Source of the DNA: Syngnathus acus
Taxonomy: Eukaryota; Chordata; Actinopteri; Syngnathiformes; Syngnathidae
DNA: 64,000 nucleotides
Direction: 5' to 3'
NCBI RefSeq assembly: GCF_901709675.1
Contig: NC_051087.1
Span: 4,024,001-4,088,000 of the forward strand
In this document: positions 1-14,102 of the stretch, piece after piece
Layout of the letters: every line of letters begins with the position of its first letter
Numbering within the stretch: position 1 is the stretch's first letter
Notes under the pieces: generated by a model
Database searches by the model: none
Told to the model about the DNA's origin: nothing
Seen by the model: only the letters and a program-made list of their open reading frames with translations
Position numbers and translations under genes: made by a program

Positions 1-2951
1 GAGAACTCCTCTCTCCTAAATAATGAGAAGCCCTCTGCGTTAGCTCGCAAGGATAAGAAGAAGAAAGTGGATATTGGCAAAATCTTCATCAACATCTCCA
101 TCGGCCTCTGTGTGGTCAGCCTCATCTGGTTCTTCTACGCGTACTACATGCGCGCCAGTCTGGCCAGGCGCGTTGTGACGTTGCACCCGTCGCCTCCTGT
201 CCTGGATGCCAATTCCACCAGCGCCAAGGTCTCTCCAGACAGGTTTTGGGGATCCTACAGGCCTCAGGTCTACTTTGGCATGAAAACAAGGAGTCCTAGG
301 TCAATTGTGACAGGTAGACATACAAATAGAGAACGGTCAATTAAAATAAATACTTTTTATTCCGTAAATAAATCGGTACAACCAAATTCATTTGATCAAC
401 TGGTGTGTATATTTATCTCTGTTGCCATCAGGTATGATGTGGATGATTCAGCCTTCCACCATGGATGTGAAACTGAGGCACACCTGTGAGCAGGATGATC
501 GCTTGAAAAGTTACGGCTGGCTGATGCACGACGGGCTCACCTTCGGCGTCCAGGAGATCCAAGACAACAATGTCGTACTGACCACCGAGTTCGTCAAGCG
601 AGCCGGAGGTTCTCACGGTGGAGATTGGACCTGGAGGGTCACCGCTAAGCCACATGTGAGTGACAATGTTTCCATAGCAACCGCTATGAACAAACTGCCA
701 TCTTTGATTTATTTATTTTTGTTTGTTTTCAACCCATCAGAGCTCAGGCTCAGCGGGGCCAATCCTCTCCCTGATGTTCTACGCTGCAGCAGATACCCAA
801 GGCTCACTGCAGGCTCACGTGGAGGAGAAAACCCGTCTCGCCTCCATCACAGGTGTCTCGGAAGAGCTGGGCAATTTCAAGATCACGTTCCAGAAACCTG
901 TTGGCCGGAATTTGACTAAATCTAAATATGCCAGGTAAAAAAATGTCAAACGTGTCCATCTCCTCCCATGTCACTGCATGAGGGAGCGTTTCATAACTTT
1001 GACCACTAGATGGCAGTAAGCAGCAGCTATTCTTTTGTTTGACCAAGCGCTCACACTTACTTCATACAGCCAATATAAATAATATTAAGGACTAATACAG
1101 CCAATATAAATAATATTAAGGACATGAAAGTAACACTGACCGGTTTGTGAAGGCCTGTATTTGTTTCCTGCCTTTTCCAGTTACAACTACCTTCAGACTC
1201 TCACTCCCGGCTTGGACAAGCTGACTGACATTGTGAAGCACAGTCTGAACCGCAAGTTTGTCCACAACCCTCCGAACGGGCAGAGCAGGCACTACATTGG
1301 CCTGGGCCCCTACAGGCCCCCCCATCACCCCAACCAACAGAACGGCCCCGATGCAAGGAAAGAAAGTGACTTTGTAGTGCACCAGGTCACCATTCAGGTA
1401 CCCTTTCAAGTTGAAGTGCTCTTTGAATCGGCGAGCTTTCGCAGACGCCCCGACCAGCTGGCGGGACCGATTATGACCCAGGAGCTGGAGAAGAGGAAGG
1501 CCGAGTTCAACGCCAGGTTTGAGGAGACGTTTCAGCTCGAGAATAGCGGTTTCAATCAGGCCTACGTCAAGTTTGGCAAGGCGGCGCTCAGTAACATGTT
1601 GGGTGGAATGGGATACTTCTACGGCCAGTCGGTGGTGCAGTCCGTCTACAACGAATACCCGCTCCTGTATCCCGAGGGCGCGTTATTCACCGCCATCCCG
1701 TCGCGCTCTTTTTTCCCCCGAGGTTTTCTCTGGGATGAGGGCTTTCACCAGCTGCTACTGAGTAAGTGGGACCCACAGTTGAGCAGAGAAGTCATCTCCC
1801 ACTGGATGGACTTGATGAACGTGGAGGGCTGGATCCCGCGCGAGCAGATCCTCGGAGATGAGGCTCGCAGTAAGGTCCCCGCTGAGTTCATAGTTCAGCT
1901 GAATGAGAACGCCAACCCGCCCACGCTCTTTTTAGCTATTGCCGAACTCATTAAGCAGTTGTCAATGGATCCACAGAGCAAAGAAGCGCGGCCAACTACA
2001 CCTTTCCTCAGACGACTTTACCCCAGACTCAAGACCTGGTTCGAGTGGTACAACACCACTCAGGTGGGGCAGCTGCCTCACACGTACCGCTGGCGAGGGC
2101 GCGACAAGGACTCCAATCTGTTCCTCAATCCCAAGACGTTGACCTCCGGTCTGGATGACTACCCGCGGGCCTCGCACCCGTCGGCGGAAGAGCGCCACGT
2201 GGATCTGCGCTGTTGGATGACCATGGTCTCGGGTATCATGGTTCGGATCGCTCGGATTTTAGACGAACCTCGGGCGGACTACGAATTCACCCACCAAGTG
2301 CTGTCAGACAACGAACTGTTGTACGAGCACCACTGGTCCGAGCACCTCCTGGCTTTCAGCGACTACGGCAACCACACTCAGGAGGTATCCTTGGAGCAGG
2401 AGAAGGTGTACATGCCCCGCGGACAACACCGCCAGCAGGTCCCCGTCACGCGATTTGTTCGCCTGGTTCGCAAGGCTCCCAAACTCCGCTACGTCAACGC
2501 TCTGGGTTACGTCAGCTTGTTCCCGTTCTTACTTTTGGTTCTTGAGCCCGATTCTCCCAAATTGAAGGCCATCTTCGGAGACATGAAAGATCCCAACAAG
2601 CTGTGGACGCCTTACGGCCTGCGCTCTCTGTCCAAATCCGATCCGTTGTACATGAAGCGAAACTCGGAACATGACGCCCCCTACTGGAGAGGACCGATAT
2701 GGCTTAATATCAACTTCCTGGCAGTGAGGGCCCTCTACTACTATAGCCATACCCGGGGGCCGTTTATGGAGGAGGCGAATCATCTGTACGTTGAACTCAG
2801 GACAAATATTGTCAACAATATTTATAAACAGTATGCCGAAACGGGTTACATCTGGGAAAACTACGACGACTTCACTGGTGCGGGTCAAGGGAGCCACCCC
2901 TTCACTGGGTGGTCATCCCTAACTTTATTAATGATGGCTGAGCAGTACTAA
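1..2951 (+). CDS. mogs: Mannosyl-oligosaccharide glucosidase (ER alpha-glucosidase I), 5'-truncated by the window edge
   Basis: Type II ER membrane enzyme of family GH63. It removes the outermost alpha-1,2-glucose from the Glc3Man9GlcNAc2 glycan just after transfer to protein, the first trimming step of N-glycosylation. The exons read are 1-313 (open at the left, no start codon in the window), 432-655, 741-934 and 1181-2951 (TAA stop). Phases fit (1, 0, 2) and about 833 residues are visible. The first exon has a Lys-rich cytosolic stretch (KDKKKK) and one hydrophobic segment, the signal anchor. Luminal motifs match the family in order: [104 protein letters not shown] and the C-terminal [14 protein letters not shown]. 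More than two thirds of the visible protein is in one 1.77-kb last exon. No break or missing core motif is seen. The identification is firm. Confidence 0.96.
1003..1016 (+). promoter_or_regulatory. Candidate CTCF site in mogs intron 3
   Basis: CCACTAGATGGCAG satisfies every position of the vertebrate CTCF core consensus CCASYAGRKGGCRS. It lies in the 246-bp intron between the third and fourth mogs exons of the window. Occupancy cannot be judged from sequence; a motif this short also occurs by chance. Confidence 0.35.
1066..1123 (+). repeat. 31-bp direct repeat, two copies, mogs intron 3
   Basis: An AT-rich 27-bp word starting ACAGCCAATATAAATAATAT occurs at 1066 and again at 1097, separated by TAAT. 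It looks like a recent local duplication within the intron, with no evident function. Confidence 0.85.
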
Positions 2952-3140
2952 TATCATCTCATCAGAGAACTACAACGCCCCAGACCTGACATTGGGGAGG
3001 GGGCGGGGGTTTAATTAATTTAATGAGTAAAGCAATTTTTCATACTTTTTATGTTTTTGACCTGAGGAATCAGTTGAATTTGGCACTGCTCATGTCAATG
3101 TTGTTTGAAAAAAAATAAATGATTTAACTGTTTTTGACAA
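2952..3140 (+). terminator. mogs: mogs 3'UTR and poly(A) signal
   Basis: A short AT-rich 3'UTR follows the TAA stop. A canonical AATAAA lies at 3114-3119, about 165 bp after the stop, inside an A-rich run. No later AATAAA seems needed. Confidence 0.6.
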
Positions 3141-6100
3141 TACACTTGCATGAATCATGTGTTACTACCTCCATGCAACAACTTGACCCATTTTTATTTA
3201 TTTTTTCTAGAGAAACTCCATCATACTTGGTTGTTTGTAGTTGTGAAAGAAAAAAAACATTTAAATGTTTAACTATTTATGATCACCATTCTGACTTCGC
3301 ACATCTCCCAAAGGACATATCAGAACGGTATAAATATTTGAAACATTTTAAATGTGTTTTACATTCACCATGTCTTAAAACTCCTCGCCAGGTACATGGC
3401 AACGACTTGCTCCATCGTAGCTCACATTAGCTTCAGCACGCCGTGACCTGTAGCGCAGCCACCGGAGCATTTCACTTTTGTCACTTTGTGCGAAGGCTTC
3501 CAGTAGAATGTCAGTATAACAAGTCTTTTTTTTTTTTTTGCTTGGTTTCCATGGAGCATGGTTGTTGTGAGGCTTCGCCGCTCAAGCTGACATCAAAAGA
3601 CACCAAAATTGACTTCTGTGCACTCTTGGCGACATCATGACATACAATCACACTGGCGGGGCAGCTAGTGGCAAGATTCTTATTAATACTTTGACACCAC
3701 GTATAAAAGGCAGCTAGCCAGAGCGGCCATGCTGGCCGTCAACATGCGTGTGACTCCAATCTCATGGTTTCTACGAATGCGTTGAATTGGTTGAATACGG
3801 TTGTAAAGTTGAAGGCTCGGAGCGGTGCAGCAAGGTTTCATGCTTATAAATAGTGGCTTCTATCCAGTCGCACGACCCGATTTGCAGTTGCGACACATTT
3901 AGGAGAAGATGACAGTTTTTCTGCCCGTGTGACAATTTTGAAGCGCCCGAAAGTTTTACTACTTGGAATTCAATCACAATTTTAAGGAAAACATGTCTTT
4001 ATATGCATGCCAAGAATTAAAACGGGATTATATATATATATATACTGATAATTCATTCAACTCTTATTACATTCTTAAATTTAATTATTAATTAATTAAT
4101 CTAATTATCAAATTATTTTGAGGACACTGACATGCACTTGCATCCTTCTAATGAGCCTTTAGGTGTTTTTTTAAATTTGAGTCCAGTGCTTTCATTAATT
4201 CGGATTGCCAGACCTGTCAAATGACTTGTGTCAATGTCCGATGATTGTCAGTGGGCCTCATCTGACCTGTGAGCTTGTGAAGGCAAAACACGGAAGTAAA
4301 AGCATTTAACGGTGATGAGCCATCGTCCTGTGCCTTTTGCAGTGTCTCGCAGAGGAAATGGATTGCACGTCCCTTTTATGCGGCTCCAAACTGCATGTAT
4401 TTCTTTGAGGGTGTAGACAATGTGTGTGACTAAGGCACTCAGTGCTCCATCCCCCTCACCCAAGACCCTTTTTTCCAATGCGATGATGGGATAATAGGCA
4501 AACGGCATCAGAGCTAACTAATGTGACTGCATAATAAACAGATGAGTCAGAATGTGCTCATTTGCATATTTCAATGTTATCATTGTTTATAGGCAATAGC
4601 AATGATAATTGATTGCTCTCTACTAATCAACAAGTGTAGTGTACGTAGCCTAATAGGTTCATCTCAATGAAAGTCAATATGTGGTTATGTAATGCAGGAA
4701 TTGTAAATATGCCTCATTGCTGGAAATTGAATCATCATAATACAGTGTTGAAAAAATCCATTTGCCCATTGGGCAAATTTAATTTTAAATTCTTATTACT
4801 AATAGGGATAACATTCCTTTTCAAATTATTTTATTCATTTCAGTTTTTAAAAATGAATTGAAAGTACCAAATAAATGTAGTAAATATTTGATGGATTATT
4901 TAATATTTTATTGAAACAACGTAGTCATTATTGCAATAACTATTATACTTTTCGGGGGTTGTTTCTCACTTTAACCACAGTAATGAATACAAATTGTTAG
5001 TTTCTATGTATGTTAATTATTCTTGTCAATGTTTTTAATCTTAAAAAGTGGCATTTGGTGTGTATGCATTTACTCCAAATGTTTGCTAGAGGGAGCTGCA
5101 ATAATTAGTAAGGCATTCATTAGAGGCAAGAGATTTTCTCTCAATTTCCTTTAGCCTTTCCATATGATTTTTCTTGTCATTTTATTTTATTTTATTTTTT
5201 AACTTAAATGACATCTCTTCCTTAGATTTGAGCCCTTTCGGCTCTGGTTTTACTGTACTGTACTTAAATTGAGCCATGCAGCACTTTGCAAAAGTCTGCT
5301 TGTATGCTAGAGGGAGCTAATTAATAAAGCATTCACCAGAAGAGGCTTTTTGAATACAGTACATTCTGGCTATCATTTTACTTTACAATGGAGAGCTACT
5401 TAGAATTAAAACAGCGTAAGTGGATAATTATGCTAATGATCAATTTACATTGAAGATCTAGTGACAGGCTGTAATTTTCACGGGGGACTTTTTTTTTTTT
5501 TTCCAGGGATGGGGACACCTCTCGCGGGCTTTTTAGGAAGCCGCAGCCGATGTTCTGGATGAAAACAAACATGAGGCTTCTTGTGCTCGATGCGATTTCT
5601 ATCCGTGCTTAATAGTTGATGCTGGCGGCCATGAGCGCTTTCTGAATCAGACAATTCATATTCTCCTTGGCATCCAAATGAGCAAGCCTTCCTGCCTCCA
5701 TTTGTTGCATTAGCCACCATCGTGCACGCCGCTCTATGTCTTTATATTCTTTTTTTTTTGCTTTCTATGAAATCTTTGCCCCACAGAGGTTTTGCTGTTG
5801 AGCAGCAAACTTGCCTGAGCCAACATAGGTCTATGTATGTTATGTAAGCTCCACTATAAATAGGTTCACCCGGGATCTTTTGTCTTTACCTGATTCGCTC
5901 TTGGCCCAACAGTTTTTTTTTTCATTTTTTTTATTTTATTATTTCTGGAGAGAGCTGTGGATGCTAGTGCCACATCGAGCTGCCCGTTTCCATAGTTACT
6001 TTTGTTAGCTGCGAGCTCTTAACATTCTTCATCTGTTTCCTCGCGTGTCTGCCGCGTCGGGCTATTTGTTTGGACCTGTTTGCATTGCGCCGTCCCCGCT

Positions 6101-9100
6101 AATGAATGTGTCGACAGTGGCACGGTTGATGAAGATGAAGGCGTTCTCTAATTATCGGCAGTCATGTTTTTGCATACGAGTCTCTGCATGGGAGAAAGAG
6201 CAACAAATAGAAACCAGTGTGGGTGTGGATGAGTCAGAGACCACAACACTGAGACCTATTAACTTATGCCGGTCAACAGCACATGCAATTAGCCATAATA
6301 ATGATTGCGTGTGGTTATTGATCTTTTTAGTCCAGGAAGTTTTGTAGTATCTGGGGGAAACCCTTGGGGTGTCCTGACTTTTGCTACTAAGGGCTGCTTA
6401 CGGTTTTATACACAAAGGCCGCTCTGCTGCTCTTTAGCCGAGAAAAAAAAGGAGTTTGGCTATACTGATTCAAAGCAGAAAATTTTCAACAAAAATTAGT
6501 AGCAAAAAAGAAAAAAATTAATTTGCCCCTGACATTAGTTTTAGCAATCCACACAGAATTTACTGGACATGCCAGTCTTCTTATATAGAATTGCACGGCG
6601 GTCAAAATCAAACGCTGCAGATTTCCCACCCCATTTTTCTTCTGACTCCATCATAAATATGCTTAAAACATCTGCAATTAGCCAAATTAAGATAAGCAGA
6701 GAGTTGTGCGTCATGGATGCGCAGCCTCACAGTTAGGTAACAGCAGGTGCAGGCTCTGGATCGGGTCCAACCGCTGCTGCTTTTGCTGCTGCTGGGAAAA
6801 TGGATCCAGCAAAGAAGAGTGCAAAGTGCAAGCCATGCGTGGAGGAGTCTGGGGGCACGTTTCAAGAAACACCAGGGGCATTCCGCAATCATGATCCGAG
6901 CGCTCGGTGTGTGTACCATCCTCACCCATCATCACCGTGTTGTAGAAACCACAGGCAGCTGGGGACCGTAGTGGGCGAGAGGCAAAAGTATTTTTGGAAG
7001 CAGCGGGAAACCTGGAGCGGCAGCACAAGCGGTGTTGGGGCCTGGTACCGGGCTTCCCTAACCCACTCCCACTCTGGGAGAAAGCGCAGGATGTGAGAAT
7101 TCTTTCAGAAGAAGCACCACGCTTCCGTTGCTTTTTACTTTTATTATTTTTATACCCGACATTTGAATGATGATGTCGTATATGTAACAGTGTGCAGCCC
7201 AACACACACACACAGGAGTTTGTAAATGTGTGTATGAGAGAATCTGGCAGCTGAGGCGAATAGCGTTTATTTATAGAAAGTCGTGTTTCCGGCAGAGGTT
7301 TCTGTGGTTTTTAAACTCTCCCAATCCATTTTGTGCGGTGACTTACAGGCCCCATTGTATCCAGGTTTAGATTGAAGATGTTCCCTCAGCTAACGCCTCA
7401 GGGGTGAGATTTCTATGCGAGACATGTCACAATGCGGTTCGGAGGAGGCGGTTGGATTTTGCAACACTCGATACGCTCGTGTGTGTTTTGTTTTTAATTT
7501 GTAGGATCGCTCCCAAATAATCAGCTTTGCATCCATAAACCTAAAAAGGGTTTCCTCAAAAACACTTAAGGCTGAATGCTAATGTGTTTGTCGGCTGATA
7601 TGGAGGTCTTTGATTGATCTACGCATCCAAGGCAGGCAACGTTGTTCCTGAAGGGCTTTTGGGAAAATAATTATTTCAAGCGGCACAGGTCAAATTCTTG
7701 TGATTTATTTTCATTTTGTGAGGGTTGTCGGAAATGCCGAGTTTAGTGTTCTTTATGTAACGATCGATGTCTTGATGTAAACAGCTCTTGCTCTTCGTTC
7801 TTCTGATTAGGGAAGAATGGTATTAGCAAAGCGCACAAACAGCAAAAAAAATAGAAGCAGCGAGTTGGTGTGGAACTCAAAATAGATATGTTATGATTCA
7901 TTATTATGCCTCGTGTCAGGAGAGTTTGGTCACTGCCCATCGTCGAGTAACACCGTCGGGCGCTTCCACCTTTAATGTTTGTCACTTTGCTGTGAGCCCA
8001 AAGCTAGAACATTGCTGCTTTCCTCATGTTGCTTTTGAGTCTCCCCACAACAACATCAGCGATTTGTTAGCTATTGTGGAGACAACAACAAAAAAAGATA
8101 TTCCAAGCCCAGGCAGTATTGTCCATCTAATGTACTTCATCTTGCAGGCAGAGATCCCTAAGGGAAGTCAGGCACCCACCTGCAAGCACAACTCCCACAC
8201 CCTGTCCAGGAGTGAGCCTTAAAATAACACGGGTCTACAATTACAGTGCACAGAAAAACAAAAAAAAAAGAACTCAAAGCAAACCCCTCCAAGTTCTGAA
8301 AATATTATGAAAGGCTCGCACCAATCATCAACAAAACAATGGTTATGCAATCAGAAAACATCACAAAATCAGTTTGCCGAAGCATATTCGAGATGTGTCA
8401 GGAAAGTTCCAGGACTGGTCAAAAAATATATATTTTATATCCTGGACCACATACCCCATTTTATTCCACCACTGCAGATATGAGTTGTTTTTTTTTTCCC
8501 AGCTCATCAGTTTTATTTCAGGAGCCCAAAAGATAATTTACACCTTAGCTTTCTGAGATGGCCCCTTTCGTCAAAGTGCCAAGAGACACTTTCATTAAAT
8601 AAGTGTTGCATCCCGGCCAGTTCATTCTGAACTGTTTTTTCTCCAAATCCTTGTTAAAACGCAAAAAGGGAGCATTAGATCCATCAGATGCCAGCAGGTT
8701 CATAAACAAAGCTTTATCATGAATGCAAGTATGGCGTCAACCTGTAATGTCAGTAAGTGCTAACGTTACATAAATCCATTACGCCGTCCTTCCGCCGCGG
8801 CATTTCCATGAAGTCCAGCGAGGTTAGCATCCCTGCAGTTCTGGTCCCGGGCCCTCCCATGATCTGAACTCTTGAGCAATCAGATTGGTTTTAATAGTCT
8901 CTCGCTCCAAGCTAAACATCTTGCAGGCCCCTGAAATTAGAGTGCACGTCTAAGGTGAAAGCCATTTGTTTCCCGGAGAATGTCAGCGATGCATCGAAAA
9001 AGAGCTTATTATCATACGCCGCCTTCAAAAAGCATCGTGGCACTCATATGCTCCGATACCTCGTCCACCTCTTGGCGTTAAGGGAAATGACACAATTTGA

Positions 9101-9280
9101 GTCAATGTCTATTATTGTGTGTATTGTGTTTGATTTCCGTGTGACTCAGGCGATTCATTATTTCGCCCTGTCAATCTGCTTTGGCACAAAGACGTTGCAT
9201 TGCTGATTAAGTCTTGCTGTTTTTTTTTTTCTTCTTCAAATGCAATAGTTTAAGGCTTTTGTTCTGATTCAGCAGCAACT
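3141..9280. other. Intergenic region between mogs and egr4, left part
   Basis: No coding exon is supported in about 6.1 kb. Open frames here are short, lack family resemblance and do not join through splice signals. Visible features are a (TA)n stretch near 4029-4045, several poly-T runs and two similar words (CTAGAGGGAGCT near 5086 and 5307). The 6.7-7.1 kb part is more GC-rich and contains CTG/CAG-rich words, but no exon can be assigned. Distal regulatory elements for egr4 could be here; nothing in the sequence alone proves it. Confidence 0.5.
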
Positions 9281-9586
9281 GTATATGGCAAGGGGGTCAA
9301 ACTCATTTTTACTGCGGGCCACATCGGAGTTATGATTTCCCTCGTGGGGCCATTGAAGACTTAAATAGAAATAAATATTATCACAACACGCAACAGAAAA
9401 GTTCAACAATTTTCTAATTTATTTTGAAATTAGGATTATCACAAAAAATGTTGCAATATCTCAGTTTTGGTATTTTAATAAGAAACATTGAATTGACTCA
9501 TGATTTTGCTTTTGCGGGCCACAAAAAATGATGTGACAGGCCGGATCTGGCCCCCGGGCCTTGAGTTTGACATCAGTGGTATATGG
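9281..9586. mobile_element. Non-autonomous hAT-type DNA transposon (290 bp) with 8-bp target-site duplication
   Basis: The element runs 9289-9578. Its ends are imperfect inverted repeats: left CAAGGGGGTCAAACTCA, right (reverse complement) CACTGATGTCAAACTCA, 13 of 17 identical. It is bracketed by exact 8-bp direct repeats GTATATGG at 9281-9288 and 9579-9586, the duplication length typical of hAT insertions. The interior carries the GCGGGCCAC and GGATCTGGCCCCCGGGCC words common in short hAT-derived repeats of fish. It has no transposase frame and was therefore mobilised in trans. Confidence 0.85.
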
Positions 9587-11314
9587 GAATTATTCTCATT
9601 GAAATGATTCATAATTTAATATGTTTCAGCCTTTGTGGAATCAATTTTGTTTTCATTGTTTTCCAACAAATGTCACTAGGAAAACTGTTGACTTTTGGTT
9701 AGGGACGCTTTGTGTGTCTGTTTGTTTTCAAACATATTAAAAAAAAAAAAAAAGTTAAAGCTCACTGTTAGCGGTGAACGTCAGCTATCTGCGCGCGTGC
9801 CCGTTGCTTACCTGCGTGAATCAAGGAAACAGAGCGCGTGCACGCGACTCACCTGCATGTAATTACGGATGCCAGGAGGAAAAACGGAATATCACCGCAG
9901 CACGCAATGCAGAGAAAATACAAAATACCAAAAAGAGATAGCCGGTAAGCTCACAAAAATCTTCCTTGTTGTCAATACGACGCTGACGTGGGGGAAATGT
10001 GCGTTTGATAAGTGGATACTATTGTGTTCAATTATAAAAACGCGACGGATTAAAAACGCGCATCTTTCTTCCTGCATATGTCACGTGGTTGAAACGTATT
10101 GAAAATATTCACTGCTGAAACGTAATATCATATATGGTTGTAAATATGATTCATATTTGCATTCATTGGGTTTACTAAGAAGTTTAAATTCATCATGTGG
10201 TTACTATATTTATACAACTGTATTTTAATATTTGATGCATTTACATAAATCATTAAAAAAAACGCTTATCTTACCTCAAAGGAAAACAACTTTTTTCTCG
10301 GATTTAATGTCAAAGTTTTCATTGCTATTTTTTGTGGACCTGCTTTTACAAATAATATGCAAAATACTAAGTGTTAAAGTTTGTTTCGTCCTTGAGGATT
10401 TTCAACTAGTAATTAGTGAGACCAAATAAAAAGAAAAGATGGAACAACAGTCTGGTTATTGAGTGGAATTCAGTTTAATGTTCAGTTTGGTTCAACCCTT
10501 CAAATGTGGGGAAGAAGCAAAACACTTGACACTGGCTATCACTTGAAAGTTACTGAGGAGCTTCACCCAGCCTAGCTGATTATTTCATAGGCGGAGAAAC
10601 CTGTTGTGGGAGCGGTTATGTAAATGAACCCTGTTTATTATTTATATATATGTATATAAATATACATAATACACGGTCAGTCAGCGTGTTTGTATCTGTA
10701 CAGCCGATCCTCACCATTCCGATGCGACAACCTGAGCGAGAAGTCCACTGCACACCGCGGCGGCCTATCAAAGATTATCGACTTTGTGTAGTAGGAAGCG
10801 TGACCGTCGAGTTCACCCGGCAACAGATGCCCAAAGAGAGAAGGGAAAAAAATAAAAATAAAAACGCTTTGGGTGTTGAAATGTCACGTGAACGGTTGGG
10901 TTCAACCACTGAACACATCAGGGGTGTTATCGACTCACTCCGATGCTTTCAAAGGCCAAGAGTTCGTTTTCGGATGAGGCGTCGTCGCTATGGTGTGAGT
11001 GACCCGCAATTTACTAGCGGGATAAAAGATCGGCTTGGCAGAGTCAATCACTGTAACTGCTAAAAATGTGCAGCCTGGCCTTGGGTATGGAATGGTCAAA
11101 ACGCAATGCTCAAATGAGTGGAAACGTTTTAAATGGGCATCAGATGTCTGGCAGAATATTTTTATCTATTTCACTCACCTTTGTTCAATATAAACACTGA
11201 TTATCATGCGTCATTAAGCGCATATTCCCATTCAGATTGTTCCAGCTACTGATTGCTCTGTTTGCAGTCCATTTGCCCAACCATAGAATCTACCCATCTG
11301 TCTTTCAATACAAA
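9587..11314. other. Intergenic region upstream of egr4, middle part
   Basis: No gene is supported. The stretch is AT-rich, with an A-run near 9741 and a TATATATGTATATAAATATA block near 10643. GC-richer islands lie at about 9778-9850 and 10690-11030. The longest frame here (about 137 codons from 10650) has no recognisable domain and no splice context. Confidence 0.5.
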
Positions 11315-11456
11315 TCCTTTCTTTCTTTCTTTCCTTCTTTCTTTCTTTCCTTCTTTCCTTCTTTCTTTTTTCCTTCCTTCCTTCCTTCCTTCCTTCCTTC
11401 CTTCCTTCCTTCCTTCCTTCCTTCCTTCCTTCCTTCCTTCCTTCCTTCCTTCCTTC

Positions 11457-11503
<47 letters not shown>

Positions 11504-11655
11504 TTTTCCTTCCCTTCCTTCCTTCCTTCCTTCCTTCCTTCCTTCCTTCCTTCCTTCCTTCCTTCCTTCCTTCCTTCCTTCCTTCCTTCCTTCCTTCCTT
11601 CCTTCCTTCCTTCCCTTCCCTTCCCTTCCTTCCGTCCTTCTTTTTCTTTCTTTCT
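11315..11655 (+). repeat. Long (CTTT)n/(CCTT)n homopyrimidine microsatellite
   Basis: Positions 11315-11633 contain only C and T on the plus strand (319 nt), built of CTTT and CCTT tetranucleotides. A single G at 11634 is followed by 21 more pyrimidines. Alternating blocks of the two units suggest slippage expansion of at least two founder repeats. The long open frames on both strands here (repeating Pro-Ser-Phe-Leu, or Glu-Gly-Arg-Lys) are artefacts of the tetranucleotide period. It ends about 520 bp before the egr4 TATA box. Confidence 0.97.
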
Positions 11656-12088
11656 GTAGGACCAAAATCCTTATGTATGTTAAATCTTACATTGTTAGAT
11701 TAATTTATTGCTTGTGATTTAAAAGTAACACATCAATATAATACAATAAATACAATTGTGGTTGACGTTTGTTGGTAAAACTATATATTTTAATGTAAAA
11801 CACACCATGACACGTGTGTCCTACGGGTTCACGTAGTCCTCTATTTTTTGGTGATGACGGGGCCTGGGGGTTATATCGGCTATAGGTGGTATCATCTCAG
11901 TTTTTTTTCTGGAGGAATTCCCATAGTGGCCTTTCAGCATGTCAGCCATATGTTGGGGATGATTAACGCAAAGCAGCACGGGTGGCCACTTGTTGCAACG
12001 TCAGTCTCTCCATCCTTGCTCGGATAGGCAAGGAGGGGAGGGCCACGATGGGAGGAGAGGAAGAGGACAGACTCGTCACATCCTCTGT

Positions 12089-12098
12089 CCATACATGG
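12089..12098 (+). promoter_or_regulatory. CArG-like (SRF) element upstream of egr4
   Basis: CCATACATGG fits the serum response element consensus CC(A/T)6GG at nine of ten positions. It is 80 bp upstream of the TATA box, with a GGAA Ets-type core nearby (about 12058) and a CRE half site ACGTCA near 11998. SRF/Ets sites are the known control elements of EGR-family promoters; use of this copy is inference. Confidence 0.4.
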
Positions 12099-12177
12099 GC
12101 ATGAAGTTTACACGCAGCGGGGAATCCTCTCACTTGAGCTGATGAATGGGGAGGAGGGCCGTGGAGCCGCCAAAGTG

Positions 12178-12185
12178 TATATAAG
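12178..12185 (+). promoter_or_regulatory. egr4: TATA box of egr4
   Basis: TATATAAG lies in a GC-rich context about 245 bp before the start codon. Transcription would begin near 12205-12212. A strong TATA box is usual for immediate-early genes. Confidence 0.7.
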
Positions 12186-12207
12186 GGAAGAGACGGGAGA
12201 GCCACAG

Positions 12208-12424
12208 CAAGCAAATGATCGCGGAGCGACAGACGAGAAGGATTATCTTGAATTTCTTTTTTTTTTTCATCATTATTATTATTTAAATCAAGCACAATTG
12301 GGGATCATTTGTCGCACACCATCCCAAAAATAAAAAGAGGAGGGGTTTGAAGGAAAACAAGTCACCCCGATTTCCCGATACAGTATACATTTATCCTGGA
12401 GCCGGACCTTTGAAGTGCACCATT
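12208..12424 (+). other. egr4: egr4 5' leader with a very early upstream ORF
   Basis: The inferred leader starts about 28 bp after the TATA box. It contains one upstream ATG at 12215 that opens a 23-codon frame (stop TAA at 12284-12286) ending in a Phe/Ile-rich run over a poly-T/ATT tract. If transcription starts at about 12208 the ATG is so close to the cap that many ribosomes would skip it. Its effect depends on the exact start site, which sequence alone does not give. Confidence 0.45.

Positions 12425-14102
<1,678 letters not shown>

Noticed and set aside
6608-7211. Cluster of overlapping frames in a GC-richer patch
   Set aside because: Several frames on both strands compete with none favoured; no splice-connected exons or family resemblance. 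Regulatory DNA remains possible.
11237-11717. Long open frames on both strands with Pro-Ser-Phe-Leu or Glu-Gly-Arg-Lys repeats
   Set aside because: They arise from the CTTT/CCTT tetranucleotide tract, which is open in several frames; there is no start context, splice signal or non-repeat sequence of interest.
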